A stretch of DNA of 33,281 bases from Thermomonas sp. (GTDB taxonomy: Bacteria; Pseudomonadota; Gammaproteobacteria; Xanthomonadales; Xanthomonadaceae). Positions 1-8,757 of this stretch are shown here, piece by piece. Below the pieces are notes generated by a model, which searched no databases, was not told the DNA's origin, and saw nothing but the letters and a program-made list of their open reading frames with translations. Numbering within the stretch: position 1 is the first letter of the stretch; each line of letters opens with the position of its first letter. The stretch spans positions 1 to 33,281 of the forward strand of contig NZ_JAHRWW010000047.1 of assembly GCF_019104945.1 (NCBI RefSeq), written 5' to 3'. Made by a program: the position numbers and the translations under genes.

Positions 1-84
1 GTATCACTCGTGTATGGTTCTTGTTAGCCCGGCATTGTATCGTGCTAGTCCTCAATCTTCCGAACGCTAGCGTATCTCGCCACT

Positions 85-924
85 ATGTCTATTCGTCCCC
101 TACCGCTTGCCTTGCTGCTAACCACCGCGCTCACCGCCTGCCAACACACGCCGACGGCGGCTCCTTCCACCGCATCGCCTGAAGTCCTGTTAATGGGTGA
201 AGTGCACGACAACGCAGAAGGCCATGCTGCGCGCGCCAAGCTGCTGCGCGAAAAGATTGAAGCGGGCTGGCGTCCCACGATTGCGATGGAGCAATTTGAT
301 ACCGATCACCAAGCCGATCTTGATAGCGCCATGCAAGCCTGCCCCGACGCCGCCTGCGTGATCGCCAAGGCTTCGCCCGGTAAATCCAGCTGGACGTGGG
401 ACTATTACAAGCCCGTCATTGCACTCGCGCTGGAATACAAGCTTCCACTATTGGCCGCTAATCTCTCGCGCAGCGAAGCCTCGAAAGTGGTGAAAAATGG
501 CTTCTCTGCTGCGCTTTCACCTGAACTCATTGCCCGTTATCAGCTAGACCAGCTACCCGCCACTGTGCTCGCCGCGCAGGAAAAGGAAGTACGCGACAGC
601 CACTGCGGCGCACTTCCGGAGAACTTCGTTTCCCCCATGGCCAAGGCCCAAATCGCCCGCGACGTGGTGATGACTGAAACCCTACGCACCCATGCCGCAA
701 ATGGCATTGTGCTAATCGCCGGTAACGGCCATGTGCGCAACGATATCGCCGTACCGTACTGGCTGCAGCGTGAAGGCCTACCCACCCACGCCATCGGCTT
801 TACCGAGCCAGGCTTAGGCAACGCACCATTTGACGACAACCACAGCATTCCCGTTGCCAAGCGTGCCGACCCGTGTGCGGGCTTCAAAGCGCCCACCGGC
901 AAACCCACTTCTAGCAAAAAATAA
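85..924 (+). CDS. ChaN-family lipoprotein
   Basis: The 279-residue product starts with a lipoprotein signal peptide: a short positively charged start, a hydrophobic stretch at about 5-15, and a lipobox LTAC with the lipidated Cys at residue 19. The mature part shows the ChaN (DUF399) pattern: GEVHD near residues 38-42, AMEQFD, and a C-terminal AGNGHVRND motif. Characterised ChaN proteins are haem-binding outer-membrane lipoproteins linked to iron uptake. The haem role is known for the family and is not shown here. The ATG at 85 has no obvious strong ribosome binding site, but it is the start that gives a complete signal peptide. A short Lys/Ser-rich tail ends the protein. The gene stands alone, 166 bases before the leucine-degradation pair on the same strand. 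Confidence 0.85.
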   Translation: MSIRPLPLALLLTTALTACQHTPTAAPSTASPEVLLMGEVHDNAEGHAARAKLLREKIEAGWRPTIAMEQFDTDHQADLDSAMQACPDAACVIAKASPGKSSWTWDYYKPVIALALEYKLPLLAANLSRSEASKVVKNGFSAALSPELIARYQLDQLPATVLAAQEKEVRDSHCGALPENFVSPMAKAQIARDVVMTETLRTHAANGIVLIAGNGHVRNDIAVPYWLQREGLPTHAIGFTEPGLGNAPFDDNHSIPVAKRADPCAGFKAPTGKPTSSKK

Positions 925-1090
925 CGCGGCCATTTACGCCCGTACCAAGGCGTATTCATTCCTTTACTTGCGAATGGCTTAGAATATGCGCGCCGAATTA
1001 AACCCCGTCGGGCCTTTCGGCGCCCAATTCCCATACCTATAGCCACCGGGATCCGCCCCTGACGCGTCGAAACCGGCCGGAGTTTTCGCA

Positions 1091-2191
1091 ATGATCTTTG
1101 AAACGCTCGATGTGTACGGCCATGAACAGGTCGTGTTTTGCCACAACAAGGACGCGGGCCTGAAGGCGATCATCGCCATTCACAACACGGTCTTGGGCCC
1201 TGCGCTGGGTGGCACCCGCATGTGGCCTTACAAGAGCGAAGACGAAGCCTTGAAGGACGTGCTACGCCTGTCGCGCGGCATGACCTACAAAAACGCCGTG
1301 GCTGGCCTCAACATCGGTGGCGGCAAGGCCGTGATCATCGGCAACCCCGCCACCGACAAGTCGGAAGTGCTGTTCCGTGCCTTCGGCCAGTTTGTGGAGT
1401 CGCTGGGCGGCCGCTACATCACCGCCGAAGACGTGGGCATCGATGTCAACGACATGGAATATGTCTACCGCGAAACCGAATATGTCACCGGCGTACACCA
1501 AGTGCATGGCGGTTCGGGTGACCCTTCCCCCTTCACCGCCTACGGCGCGCTGCAAGGCCTGATGGCCACGCTGAATAAGAAGTTTGGCGATGAAGACGTG
1601 GGCAAGTACTCCTATGCCGTGCAAGGCCTTGGCCACGTCGGCATGGAATATGTGAAGCTGCTGAAAGAACGCGGCGCGAAGATTTTCGTCACCGACATCA
1701 ATCAACAACTCATCGACAAGGCTGTATCCGAATACGGCGCAGAAGCCGTTGGCCTAGACGACATCTATGATGTCCCCGCCGACGTGTATTCACCCTGCGC
1801 ACTGGGCGGCACTGTCAACGAGCAAACCCTGCCGCGCTTCAAATTCAAAGTGATCTGCGGCTCGGCCAATAACCAACTGTCCACCAATGAAATTGGTGAC
1901 GAAGTGACCAAACGCGGCATTCTGTACGCGCCGGACTACGCAGTGAACGCGGGCGGCGTGATGAACGTGGCGCTGGAGCTAGACGGCTACAACCGCGAGC
2001 GCGCCATGCGCATGATGCGCACGATCTACCACAACCTCTCGCGTATCTACGAAATTTCCGATCGCGATAACATCCCCACCTATCAGGCGGCGGATCGTTT
2101 GGCCGAAGAACGTATCGAAAAAATTGGCAAGCTCAAGCTGCCGCTTGGTCGCGGCCGTACCCGCTTCCAAGGCCGTGTGCGCGGGAGCTAA
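1091..2191 (+). CDS. ldh: Leucine dehydrogenase (Glu/Leu/Phe/Val dehydrogenase family)
   Basis: NAD-dependent oxidative deamination of leucine (and usually valine and isoleucine) to the 2-oxo acid. The 366-residue length matches leucine dehydrogenases. The substrate and catalytic lysines of the family are visible at K67 (MTYK) and K79 (GGGK), almost the numbering of Bacillus enzymes. A dinucleotide-binding GLGHVG lies at residues 179-184. The ATG at 1091 follows GGAG at a suitable distance. The stop is only 6 bases before the next gene, an isovaleryl-CoA dehydrogenase, so the two are very probably one operon acting at successive stages of leucine breakdown, or supplying branched starter units for the iso-fatty acids typical of Xanthomonadales. 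A valine- or phenylalanine-preferring enzyme cannot be excluded from sequence alone, but the neighbour favours leucine. Confidence 0.87.
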   Translation: MIFETLDVYGHEQVVFCHNKDAGLKAIIAIHNTVLGPALGGTRMWPYKSEDEALKDVLRLSRGMTYKNAVAGLNIGGGKAVIIGNPATDKSEVLFRAFGQFVESLGGRYITAEDVGIDVNDMEYVYRETEYVTGVHQVHGGSGDPSPFTAYGALQGLMATLNKKFGDEDVGKYSYAVQGLGHVGMEYVKLLKERGAKIFVTDINQQLIDKAVSEYGAEAVGLDDIYDVPADVYSPCALGGTVNEQTLPRFKFKVICGSANNQLSTNEIGDEVTKRGILYAPDYAVNAGGVMNVALELDGYNRERAMRMMRTIYHNLSRIYEISDRDNIPTYQAADRLAEERIEKIGKLKLPLGRGRTRFQGRVRGS

Positions 2192-2197
2192 CTGAGT

Positions 2198-3355
2198 ATG
2201 CGTCCATTCCCCCTTGGTGAAGACCTCGACGCCCTGCGCGATGCAGTGGCCCATTTTGCCGCTGCAGAAATCGCCCCGCGTGCGGCCAAAGCCGACGAAG
2301 ACAACTGGTTCCCGCAAGAACTCTGGCCCATGCTGGGGGAGATGGGCCTGCTGGGCATGACCATCCCCGCCGAATACGGCGGCAGTGGCCTTGGCTATCT
2401 GGCGCACTTAGTGGCCATGGAAGAAATCAGCCGCGCCTCGGGCGCGATTGGTCTCTCCTACGGCGCGCACTCCAACCTTTGCGTCAACAATCTCTACGCC
2501 AACGGCAATGATGCCCAACGCAAGAAGTATTTGCCCAAGCTGTGCAGCGGCGAATACAAGGGCGCGCTGGCGATGAGCGAGCCGGGTGCCGGTTCCGACG
2601 TGGTGGGCTCGATGGCCTGCCGCGCCGAGCTCAAAGGCGACGTGTGGGTGGCCAACGGCAACAAGATGTGGATCACCAACGGCCCCGAGGCCGACGTGCT
2701 CATCGTTTACATGCGCACCGCCAGCCGCGAGCTAGGTAGCAAGTGCATGACCGCCTTCATTGTCGAGAAAGGCATGCAGGGCTTTTCCACCGCGCAGAAG
2801 CTAGATAAGCTGGGCATGCGTGGCAGCAACACCTGCGAATTGGTGTTCGAAAACTGCGAGATCCCGCAAGAGAACGTGCTGGGCGAAGTCAATAACGGTG
2901 TCAAGGTACTGATGAGCGGGCTGAACACCGAACGCTTGGTGCTGTCCGGCGGCCCCATTGGCTTGATGCAAGCCGCGATGGACATCACCCTGCCCTATGT
3001 GCGCGAGCGCCGCCAGTTCGGCCAAGCCATCGGCACCTTCGAGCTGATGCAGGCCAAGGTGGCTGATATGTACACCGCCCTGCAGTCCAGCCGCGCCTTC
3101 GCTTATCAAGTGGCGCGCGATTATGATGCCGGCCACAAGAGCCGCATCGACGCCGCCAGCTGCCTGCTGCACGCCAGCGAAGCGGCGGTACAGGTTACGC
3201 TGGAGGCGATCCAGTCACTCGGCGGCAATGGCTATATCAACGAGTTTGCCACCGGCCGTCTGCTGCGTGACGCAAAACTGTATGCCATCGGCGCAGGCAC
3301 CAATGAAATCCGCCGCATGCTGATTGGCCGCGAGTTGTTTGCGGGGAATCACTAA
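2198..3355 (+). CDS. ivd: Isovaleryl-CoA dehydrogenase
   Basis: Flavoprotein acyl-CoA dehydrogenase of 385 residues, predicted to oxidise isovaleryl-CoA to 3-methylcrotonyl-CoA in leucine degradation. The FAD and substrate signature [10 protein letters not shown] and the C-terminal GGNGY and GAGTNEIRR motifs are present. Two features point to isovaleryl-CoA dehydrogenase rather than a straight-chain enzyme. The catalytic Glu is at residue 245 in [10 protein letters not shown], matching E254 of the human enzyme. The position where medium-chain enzymes have their catalytic Glu is Gly, in GAGTNE. The gene starts 6 bases after the leucine dehydrogenase stop. The remaining leucine-pathway genes (methylcrotonyl-CoA carboxylase, hydroxymethylglutaryl-CoA lyase) are not in the window. 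Confidence 0.88.
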   Translation: MRPFPLGEDLDALRDAVAHFAAAEIAPRAAKADEDNWFPQELWPMLGEMGLLGMTIPAEYGGSGLGYLAHLVAMEEISRASGAIGLSYGAHSNLCVNNLYANGNDAQRKKYLPKLCSGEYKGALAMSEPGAGSDVVGSMACRAELKGDVWVANGNKMWITNGPEADVLIVYMRTASRELGSKCMTAFIVEKGMQGFSTAQKLDKLGMRGSNTCELVFENCEIPQENVLGEVNNGVKVLMSGLNTERLVLSGGPIGLMQAAMDITLPYVRERRQFGQAIGTFELMQAKVADMYTALQSSRAFAYQVARDYDAGHKSRIDAASCLLHASEAAVQVTLEAIQSLGGNGYINEFATGRLLRDAKLYAIGAGTNEIRRMLIGRELFAGNH

Positions 3356-3505
3356 AAACAATACGCGACCGTATTCACACTTTTAAAATGTCCTCGTGAC
3401 ATTAGTTTGATTCGAGTCAAGGAAGCAACAAAACACAACATTTCGTTTGGTTTGGGTAGAGATTGCGCAACCAATAATTGCGCATCTCCACTCACCTCAT
3501 TCGAA
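3356..3505 (+). promoter_or_regulatory. Leader of the first MCP gene: two small hairpins and a spaced direct repeat
   Basis: This 150-base gap contains a perfect 6-bp hairpin at 3360-3375 (AATACG/CGTATT), another at 3387-3403 (AATGTC/GACATT, 5-base loop), and a direct repeat ATTGCGCA at 3462-3469 and 3477-3484, 15 bases apart start to start. The hairpins lack a T tract, so they are poor intrinsic terminators for the ivd operon. The repeat could be a regulator site. Unlike the other receptor genes here, no sigma-28-like GCCGA element is visible. The function of these elements is inference. Confidence 0.25.
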
Positions 3506-5608
3506 ATGTATCACTTCCTTTCGAACCAGCGCGTCGGCAAACGCTTGGTTTTTGCATTCGGCATCCTACTGGCTGCCATGCTTGTCCTTGGTATCACCGC
3601 CATCAAGGGCATGAATGACGTTCAAAAGCGTCTAGATACCGTTGTGCAAGTCAACAATCGCAAGGTTGTATTACTACAATCCATGCTCGATGGCACCCGA
3701 CAGAGCGGGATTTTGTTACGCAACACCGTTCTACATACCGACCCAGCGTTTGCACAAGAACAAACGCGCAAACTAAAAGATCTTCGCAAACGCTTTGAAG
3801 CAGACCGTCAAGAAATAAGCACGCTTCCAAGCTCGGGGCGCGGCGGTACCCAATTGCGCGAACAAGCCTACGTCGCACGCGAAAAAGCGATGAAGATCAA
3901 TGACGAAGTGTTGCGTCTTGCCAACACCGAATTCATGACAGAGGCGCGCGAATTAGTCGCCACGCAAGGTACTGCTGCAATGGAAGCATGGGCGGCGCCC
4001 TTGCTTAAAAACATTCAGCTACAAGTGGACGATAACGCCGAGAATTACACACAGGCCCAAACCGCCTATCAGCGCGCACGCAATATCACCATCGCCTTGG
4101 TACTACTTGCCATTGTCATCGGCATTATTCTCGCCACGCTCATTACCCGCAGCCTTGTCCGCCCACTCGCCCTAGCCAGCAAAATGGCTAACGATATCGC
4201 CAACGGGCAACTCAATAGCAACATTCAAGTGCAGGGCAAAGACGAAGTCACTGATCTACTGCTATCCATGCGCACAATGCAAAACCAGATCAAATCGGTG
4301 GTGAGCGCGCAGAACGAAATGGAGCGCCAGCACGAGGCAGGCGCAATTAGCTATCGAATGGACGCCTCCACATTCCCCGGCGAGTACGGCACGATGGTGG
4401 AAGGCACCAACCGGCTTATCGTTGGCCATATCGAAACCAAGCAGCAAATTATTAGTTTGGCCGGCCGCTATGCCATCGGTGATTTCAGCCAAGACATGCC
4501 GCAATTACCGGGTGAAAAGGCTGAAATCACCCAAACGATGGCCACCATCAAACGCAATCTCACCACGATTACTGCAGGACTGATCCGCTTAAGCCAATCT
4601 GCCGCCAACGGCGACTTCAGTGATCGCGGTGATGAAGGCTTTTTTGAGCACGACTTCAAAAAGATCGTTGCCAGCATGAACATGCTGATGGCCACGACAG
4701 AAGACAACCTGCACCAAGCCTCAACGCTATTGCAGGCCGTTGCCAATGGTGATCTCACCGTGCGCATGCAGGGCCAATTCAATGGCGTTTTTGCCCGTAT
4801 TCGCGACGACGCCAATAGCACTGTTGACCAACTGACCAATATCGTCAGTGGCATCCAACAGGCCGCTGGCAATATCAACTCCGCCTCCAGCGAAATTGCC
4901 TCCGGCAACGACGACCTCTCGCGGCGTACCGAACAGCAAGCCGCTTCCTTGGAGGAAACTGCGGCTTCGATGGAAGAGCTGACCTCAACCGTTCGTCAAA
5001 ACGCTGAAAATGCACACCAAGCCAACCAGCTCGCTCAAGGTGCAGCCAATGTGGCGGCGCAAGGCGGAAGCGTGGTTGAACAAGTTGTCAGCACGATGGG
5101 CAGCATCGAAGCTTCGTCTAAAAAGATTGCCGACATCATCAGCGTGATCGACGGCATTGCCTTCCAGACCAATATCCTTGCATTGAATGCAGCGGTGGAA
5201 GCCGCTCGCGCAGGTGAACAAGGGCGAGGCTTTGCGGTGGTGGCGTCGGAAGTTCGCGCACTGGCCCAGCGCAGTGCCAGCGCTGCAAAGGAAATCAAAC
5301 AACTGATCGAAGAATCCGTTGAAAAAGTGGCGGACGGATCGCAGCTGGTACACAAAGCAGGCGCCACGATGACCAACATCGTAACCTCGGTGCAGCGCGT
5401 CACCGACATCATGGCCGATATCTCTGCCGCCTCGCAGGAACAGAGCAGCGGTATCGAGCAGGTCAATCAAACCGTCACCCAGATGGACGAAACCACCCAG
5501 CAAAACGCCGCACTGGTTGAAGAAGCTACCGCCGCTGCCCGTTCGATGGAAGAGCAAGCACGTCAACTGGTAGATGCTGTGGCGATGTTCAAGCTGGCTA
5601 CGCGTTAA
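3506..5608 (+). CDS. Methyl-accepting chemotaxis protein 1 (4-helix-bundle type sensor, poly-HAMP)
   Basis: 700-residue transmembrane chemoreceptor. TM1 is at about 14-33, followed by a roughly 160-residue helical periplasmic region (4HB_MCP type), TM2 at about 194-214, and then HAMP. HAMP-like G-[polar]-[hydrophobic] motifs follow at residues 234, 279, 325, 369 and 415. The Tsr-like methylation helix [19 protein letters not shown] is conserved, as is the signalling tip [20 protein letters not shown] starting at residue 553. There is no CheR-tethering pentapeptide; the protein ends LATR. The reading frame is open upstream to a TTG at 3407, but the ATG at 3506 gives the standard N-terminus (SNQRVGKRL before TM1), so I prefer it; neither has a strong ribosome binding site. 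The ligand is unknown. The 3' end overlaps the convergent GGDEF gene by 11 bases. Confidence 0.9.
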   Translation: MYHFLSNQRVGKRLVFAFGILLAAMLVLGITAIKGMNDVQKRLDTVVQVNNRKVVLLQSMLDGTRQSGILLRNTVLHTDPAFAQEQTRKLKDLRKRFEADRQEISTLPSSGRGGTQLREQAYVAREKAMKINDEVLRLANTEFMTEARELVATQGTAAMEAWAAPLLKNIQLQVDDNAENYTQAQTAYQRARNITIALVLLAIVIGIILATLITRSLVRPLALASKMANDIANGQLNSNIQVQGKDEVTDLLLSMRTMQNQIKSVVSAQNEMERQHEAGAISYRMDASTFPGEYGTMVEGTNRLIVGHIETKQQIISLAGRYAIGDFSQDMPQLPGEKAEITQTMATIKRNLTTITAGLIRLSQSAANGDFSDRGDEGFFEHDFKKIVASMNMLMATTEDNLHQASTLLQAVANGDLTVRMQGQFNGVFARIRDDANSTVDQLTNIVSGIQQAAGNINSASSEIASGNDDLSRRTEQQAASLEETAASMEELTSTVRQNAENAHQANQLAQGAANVAAQGGSVVEQVVSTMGSIEASSKKIADIISVIDGIAFQTNILALNAAVEAARAGEQGRGFAVVASEVRALAQRSASAAKEIKQLIEESVEKVADGSQLVHKAGATMTNIVTSVQRVTDIMADISAASQEQSSGIEQVNQTVTQMDETTQQNAALVEEATAAARSMEEQARQLVDAVAMFKLATR

Positions 5609-6998
5609 GCGCGGGTTCGCTAAGAATCTCTCCATCTGCCAACCGTTCGAATCGGTTTCGCCCACTCTGTTTGGCCCGGTACAGCGCGCAGTCCGCGCGC
5701 TGTACCAGTGTGGTCACCGTGTCACGCGCACTTACCTCAGCGCCCCCGACACTCACCGTGAGCCGCTGATGTGGGCACGGCCAATTGCGCACTGCTTGTT
5801 GCACGCGCTCTGCAATAACCGCCACCTGCTGCAGATTTACTTGCGCAATGAGAAGCGCGAACTCCTCACCGCCATAGCGTATCGCCAAGTCCTGTGGGCG
5901 CAGTGTTTCACGAAGCGCTTGGGCAACCCCCTGCAATGCAAGATCACCCGCTTGGTGGCCATAGGCGTCGTTATAGCGTTTGAAATAGTCGATATCCACG
6001 AGCAGCAGCACAAAAGGTGCCCCACCAAGATGGAACTCCTGCATTGCAGTCTGCATCGCCTGATCAAAACGGCGGCGGTTGCCTAAACCTGTCAGCGGGT
6101 CTGTTTCTGCATCCACCCGAAGCGATTGACTAACTTCCTTCTGACGTTCGCTGCGATCGAGCAGCATGGCCATCCCCCAAACCAGAATCGCCACCGTCCC
6201 CCCGGTGAATAATGCACCCAGCGTCGATGACACGATTACCGAAACGCCATAGCGCACTTCCAATGCTTTGAATGCAAACATATACAGTGCCGGCAGCAGC
6301 AGTGCAGGCAGCAGTAATGCCCGTGCCACCAGCCCACCTAGTGTTGCAGAAACCGCAATTTTAGTGAGCCCGCTCATAGGCGATGACGACATCCAGCCAA
6401 GTGCCCCCACCAGCAGCATGATCCCGGTTAGCCCGGGCAATTCATCCAACAGCGAGTCGCCATGCTGAGCCAAGGTGAACGCAACCGAAGCCAAGCTCGC
6501 CATCGCAATAGCCAACACCACCAGCGCAAAGGTTTCGCGCAATATCGGTGCCCGCTGTAACACCGTTAGCGCCCCCTGCCCGCCTAAACACACAAAACCA
6601 ATGCCCGCCAGCATCGCCATACGTGCAGGCGCGCGCACTTCGTTTCCAAATGCAGTATCAAACCATCCGGAAAGCCCAATTAAACGGTCTGTGCCGTGGC
6701 TAGCAATAGAGTCCAGCCCCAGCCCAAGTACGCATAAAGAAGCCAGCAAGGACACCCATCGCAGTACGCTTGCACTCGGACTGAAGCAGTGTGCCAGTAA
6801 GCCAAGACCCGTAATGACAAAAGAAAACGCCGCCATGAGGCGCATCTCTTGCCCACCAATACTTGGCAGAAAGTGTGTTTGAAAATACCAGCCAAACCCC
6901 GCCAACCCACCCACTATGGCAATCAACACCCCCGCGATACGCGCATATAACTCAAAAGCACGTACCGCACGGAGATTCGGCTTAAATGCAGACTTCAT
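5598..6998 (-). CDS. Membrane-bound diguanylate cyclase (GGDEF)
   Basis: Predicted to make c-di-GMP from GTP. The 466-residue protein has roughly 300 N-terminal residues with about seven to eight hydrophobic segments (a MASE-like membrane sensor of no type I can name), then a C-terminal GGDEF domain. The active-site motif is GGEEF at residues 376-380. The product-inhibition I-site RxxD is present as RPQD (367-370), five residues before it, so the enzyme should be active and feedback-controlled. The frame opens at a TTG at 7040, but the ATG at 6998 is preferred: it removes a 35-base overlap and leaves a 7-base gap after the upstream EAL gene. It is the last gene of a reverse-strand operon (histidine kinase, regulator, EAL, GGDEF), and its stop lies inside the 3' end of MCP1. 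Confidence 0.87.
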   Translation of the reverse strand: MKSAFKPNLRAVRAFELYARIAGVLIAIVGGLAGFGWYFQTHFLPSIGGQEMRLMAAFSFVITGLGLLAHCFSPSASVLRWVSLLASLCVLGLGLDSIASHGTDRLIGLSGWFDTAFGNEVRAPARMAMLAGIGFVCLGGQGALTVLQRAPILRETFALVVLAIAMASLASVAFTLAQHGDSLLDELPGLTGIMLLVGALGWMSSSPMSGLTKIAVSATLGGLVARALLLPALLLPALYMFAFKALEVRYGVSVIVSSTLGALFTGGTVAILVWGMAMLLDRSERQKEVSQSLRVDAETDPLTGLGNRRRFDQAMQTAMQEFHLGGAPFVLLLVDIDYFKRYNDAYGHQAGDLALQGVAQALRETLRPQDLAIRYGGEEFALLIAQVNLQQVAVIAERVQQAVRNWPCPHQRLTVSVGGAEVSARDTVTTLVQRADCALYRAKQSGRNRFERLADGEILSEPALNA

Positions 6999-7005
6999 GA
7001 CAGGC

Positions 7006-8034
7006 TCAATCTGCGCAATCTGGCGAAACAGGTGGTTCAAGAGATGCTCGCGTTAAACCTAAACTGGCTTTCAACATCGTACTCATTAACTCACCTTCCT
7101 GCTCTACCGCCAAAGCACCCTGTAGTCCATTTTCTTTTAGATATGTGATCAATGTTGGCAATGGCAGCGCTTTGCTCGCCAGCCATCCCTGCATTGCATC
7201 GCAGCCATAGCGCCGCAACAGGGACATTTGCGTCGCAGTTTCCACACCTTCTGCCAAAACTGATAATTCCAAGCTATGGGCCAATCGAATCAGGCCTTTT
7301 ACAAGCCGCTCGTTTTTTTGAGAGTGTTCCATTTGCTGTACAAAAGAGCGGTCAATCTTGATGGCGCGCACCGGTAAAGCACACAAATACGAGAGTGAAG
7401 AAAATCCCGTTCCAAAATCATCAATTGTCGTTCGCACGCCCATGGCTGAAAGCCGTGCAATCGTTTCAGAAGCAATGTCTTTGTCTTCAATCAAACAACT
7501 TTCAGTTAGCTCGATCTCAAGTGCCTGCGGGGGCAGATGCTTGTTTGCCAGTGCTTCGCCCACCAGCTCAACCAAATTGCGCTTGCGCAGCTGCAGCGCC
7601 GAAAGGTTGATGGCGATACAAATCGGCCACCCGTTATCCCAAAGTATGCGTGCGATACGGCAGGCTTCTTTCAAGACCCAATCACCAATCTGGGTGATCA
7701 AGCCCCCGGCTTCTGCAACAGGAATAAAGGTGCCGGGTGGAATTTCCCCACGCTGTGGGTGTATCCAGCGCAACAATGCTTCAGCGCCAACGATATCGCC
7801 GCTCAGCAGATCAAACTGCGGCTGCAGGTGCAGAGAAAACTGGTTTTGATCTCGCAGTGCAATACGTAATAGCGCCTGCAGCTCTAACCCTTCGCGTGGT
7901 AATAATGTGGGCGCGTGCGAGATCCCACGCCAACGGCGTGGTGAGAACCAGCGCTGCAGGCCGCGCCGCTTCATTGCTTTTGCCCTGTTGCCAATCGAGC
8001 CTCCTGCACCGATCTGAATAATCAATCGTTGCAC
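7006..8034 (-). CDS. EAL-domain c-di-GMP phosphodiesterase
   Basis: 342-residue stand-alone EAL protein predicted to hydrolyse c-di-GMP. The motifs expected of an active enzyme are all visible: EALLRW with the Glu at residue 85, INLSALQ, ELTES, DDFGTGFSSL, KIDRSFV, AEGVET and QGW (in place of QGY). No GGDEF or sensory domain is present; the first 45 residues are basic and of unknown function. The start is uncertain: a GTG at 8034 follows GGAG 12 bases upstream, while an ATG at 7974 (residue 21) follows AGGG. It lies 81 bases after the response regulator and 7 bases before the diguanylate cyclase, so a maker and a breaker of c-di-GMP are adjacent in one operon. Confidence 0.87.
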   Translation of the reverse strand: MQRLIIQIGAGGSIGNRAKAMKRRGLQRWFSPRRWRGISHAPTLLPREGLELQALLRIALRDQNQFSLHLQPQFDLLSGDIVGAEALLRWIHPQRGEIPPGTFIPVAEAGGLITQIGDWVLKEACRIARILWDNGWPICIAINLSALQLRKRNLVELVGEALANKHLPPQALEIELTESCLIEDKDIASETIARLSAMGVRTTIDDFGTGFSSLSYLCALPVRAIKIDRSFVQQMEHSQKNERLVKGLIRLAHSLELSVLAEGVETATQMSLLRRYGCDAMQGWLASKALPLPTLITYLKENGLQGALAVEQEGELMSTMLKASLGLTRASLEPPVSPDCAD

Positions 8035-8115
8035 TTTGCCGGCGACTCCTGCTATCAGGGATGATTTACAGCACCCGTCATCGTTCGCTTCAATTAAACC
8101 GAACTAGGCACTTCG

Positions 8116-8757
8116 TCACTGCACAAGCGCATTGCGCAGCGCATAGCGAATCAACTCACCATCCGTTTCAATACCCAGCTTCTGCATCAAGCGAAATTTG
8201 TGTGTACTCACTGTTTTCGGTGAAATACCCAGTGTCGTCGCAATCATCGGGATAGACTCGCCTTCGGCCAACCGTTTGAACACATCGAACTCACGGTCTG
8301 AAAGGAAACGATGCGGTTGTTCGTCGCCCTCTTGGCTGGTGTGAAATAACAGTTTCGAGGCTATCTCACGATCCACGAAATTCCGCCCACGCGCCACGTT
8401 ATGAATCGCCTCGTGCAACACTTCGGGATCGCTGTCTTTGGTCAGATAGCCCGCAGCACCCGCGGCAATGGCGCGCCGCGCGATCTCGGCCTCGTTATGC
8501 ACGGTCATCACCAAAATAGGCAAACTTGGCGCCTCACTACGCATCCGCTTAATCAGCTCAATGCCGCTTGGCCCCGGCATATTCAGATCCAACAGCAGCA
8601 CATCGTGCTCGCCTGCCGTGGCCCCTTGCAGCACCTCACGCCCGTTCGTGGCCATTCCTGACACACGCATATCACTGGAAAGCTCAAGTACCCGCAGCAA
8701 GCCTTCGCGAAAAATCGCGTGGTCGTCGGCAATAAACACACTTGTGACTTTCGTCAT
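8116..8757 (-). CDS. NarL/FixJ-family response regulator
   Basis: 213-residue transcriptional regulator with an N-terminal receiver domain and a C-terminal LuxR-type helix-turn-helix. The acidic pair is D11/D12, the predicted phospho-accepting Asp is D57 (LLLDLNMPG), and the conserved Lys lies in GYLTKDS. The HTH region contains LSDREFDVF and ISPKTVSTHKF. The ATG at 8757 overlaps the stop of the histidine kinase gene by 4 bases (ATGA), so the two are a translationally coupled cognate pair. Its targets are not visible. By position it probably controls its own operon, including the two c-di-GMP enzymes downstream, and possibly the divergent cheW region. That is inference. Confidence 0.92.
   Translation of the reverse strand: MTKVTSVFIADDHAIFREGLLRVLELSSDMRVSGMATNGREVLQGATAGEHDVLLLDLNMPGPSGIELIKRMRSEAPSLPILVMTVHNEAEIARRAIAAGAAGYLTKDSDPEVLHEAIHNVARGRNFVDREIASKLLFHTSQEGDEQPHRFLSDREFDVFKRLAEGESIPMIATTLGISPKTVSTHKFRLMQKLGIETDGELIRYALRNALVQ

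Noticed and set aside
954-990. Possible sigma-70 promoter before the leucine dehydrogenase gene (TAGAAT at 980-985)
   Set aside because: The only upstream -35-like hexamer (TTCATT) is at a 19-base spacing and a poor match, so it was not listed as a feature.
540-1091. Reverse frame of 183 codons over the ChaN gene and the following gap
   Set aside because: The basic, Trp/Arg-rich product has no recognisable motif, and the forward strand holds a clear lipoprotein gene.
3407-3505. TTG start adding 33 residues to MCP1
   Set aside because: The extension is polar and Cys/Asn-rich, unlike any receptor N-terminus, whereas the ATG at 3506 gives the normal short cytoplasmic lead before TM1.
4985-5665. 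Long reverse-strand open frames opposite the receptor genes (for example 4985-5665, 19547-20266, 12802-13251, 15986-16507)
   Set aside because: They recur at the same relative place opposite each conserved MCP signalling domain, are Ser/Ala/Cys- or His/Gly-rich, and have no signal for translation. They are antisense shadows of the conserved receptor codons.
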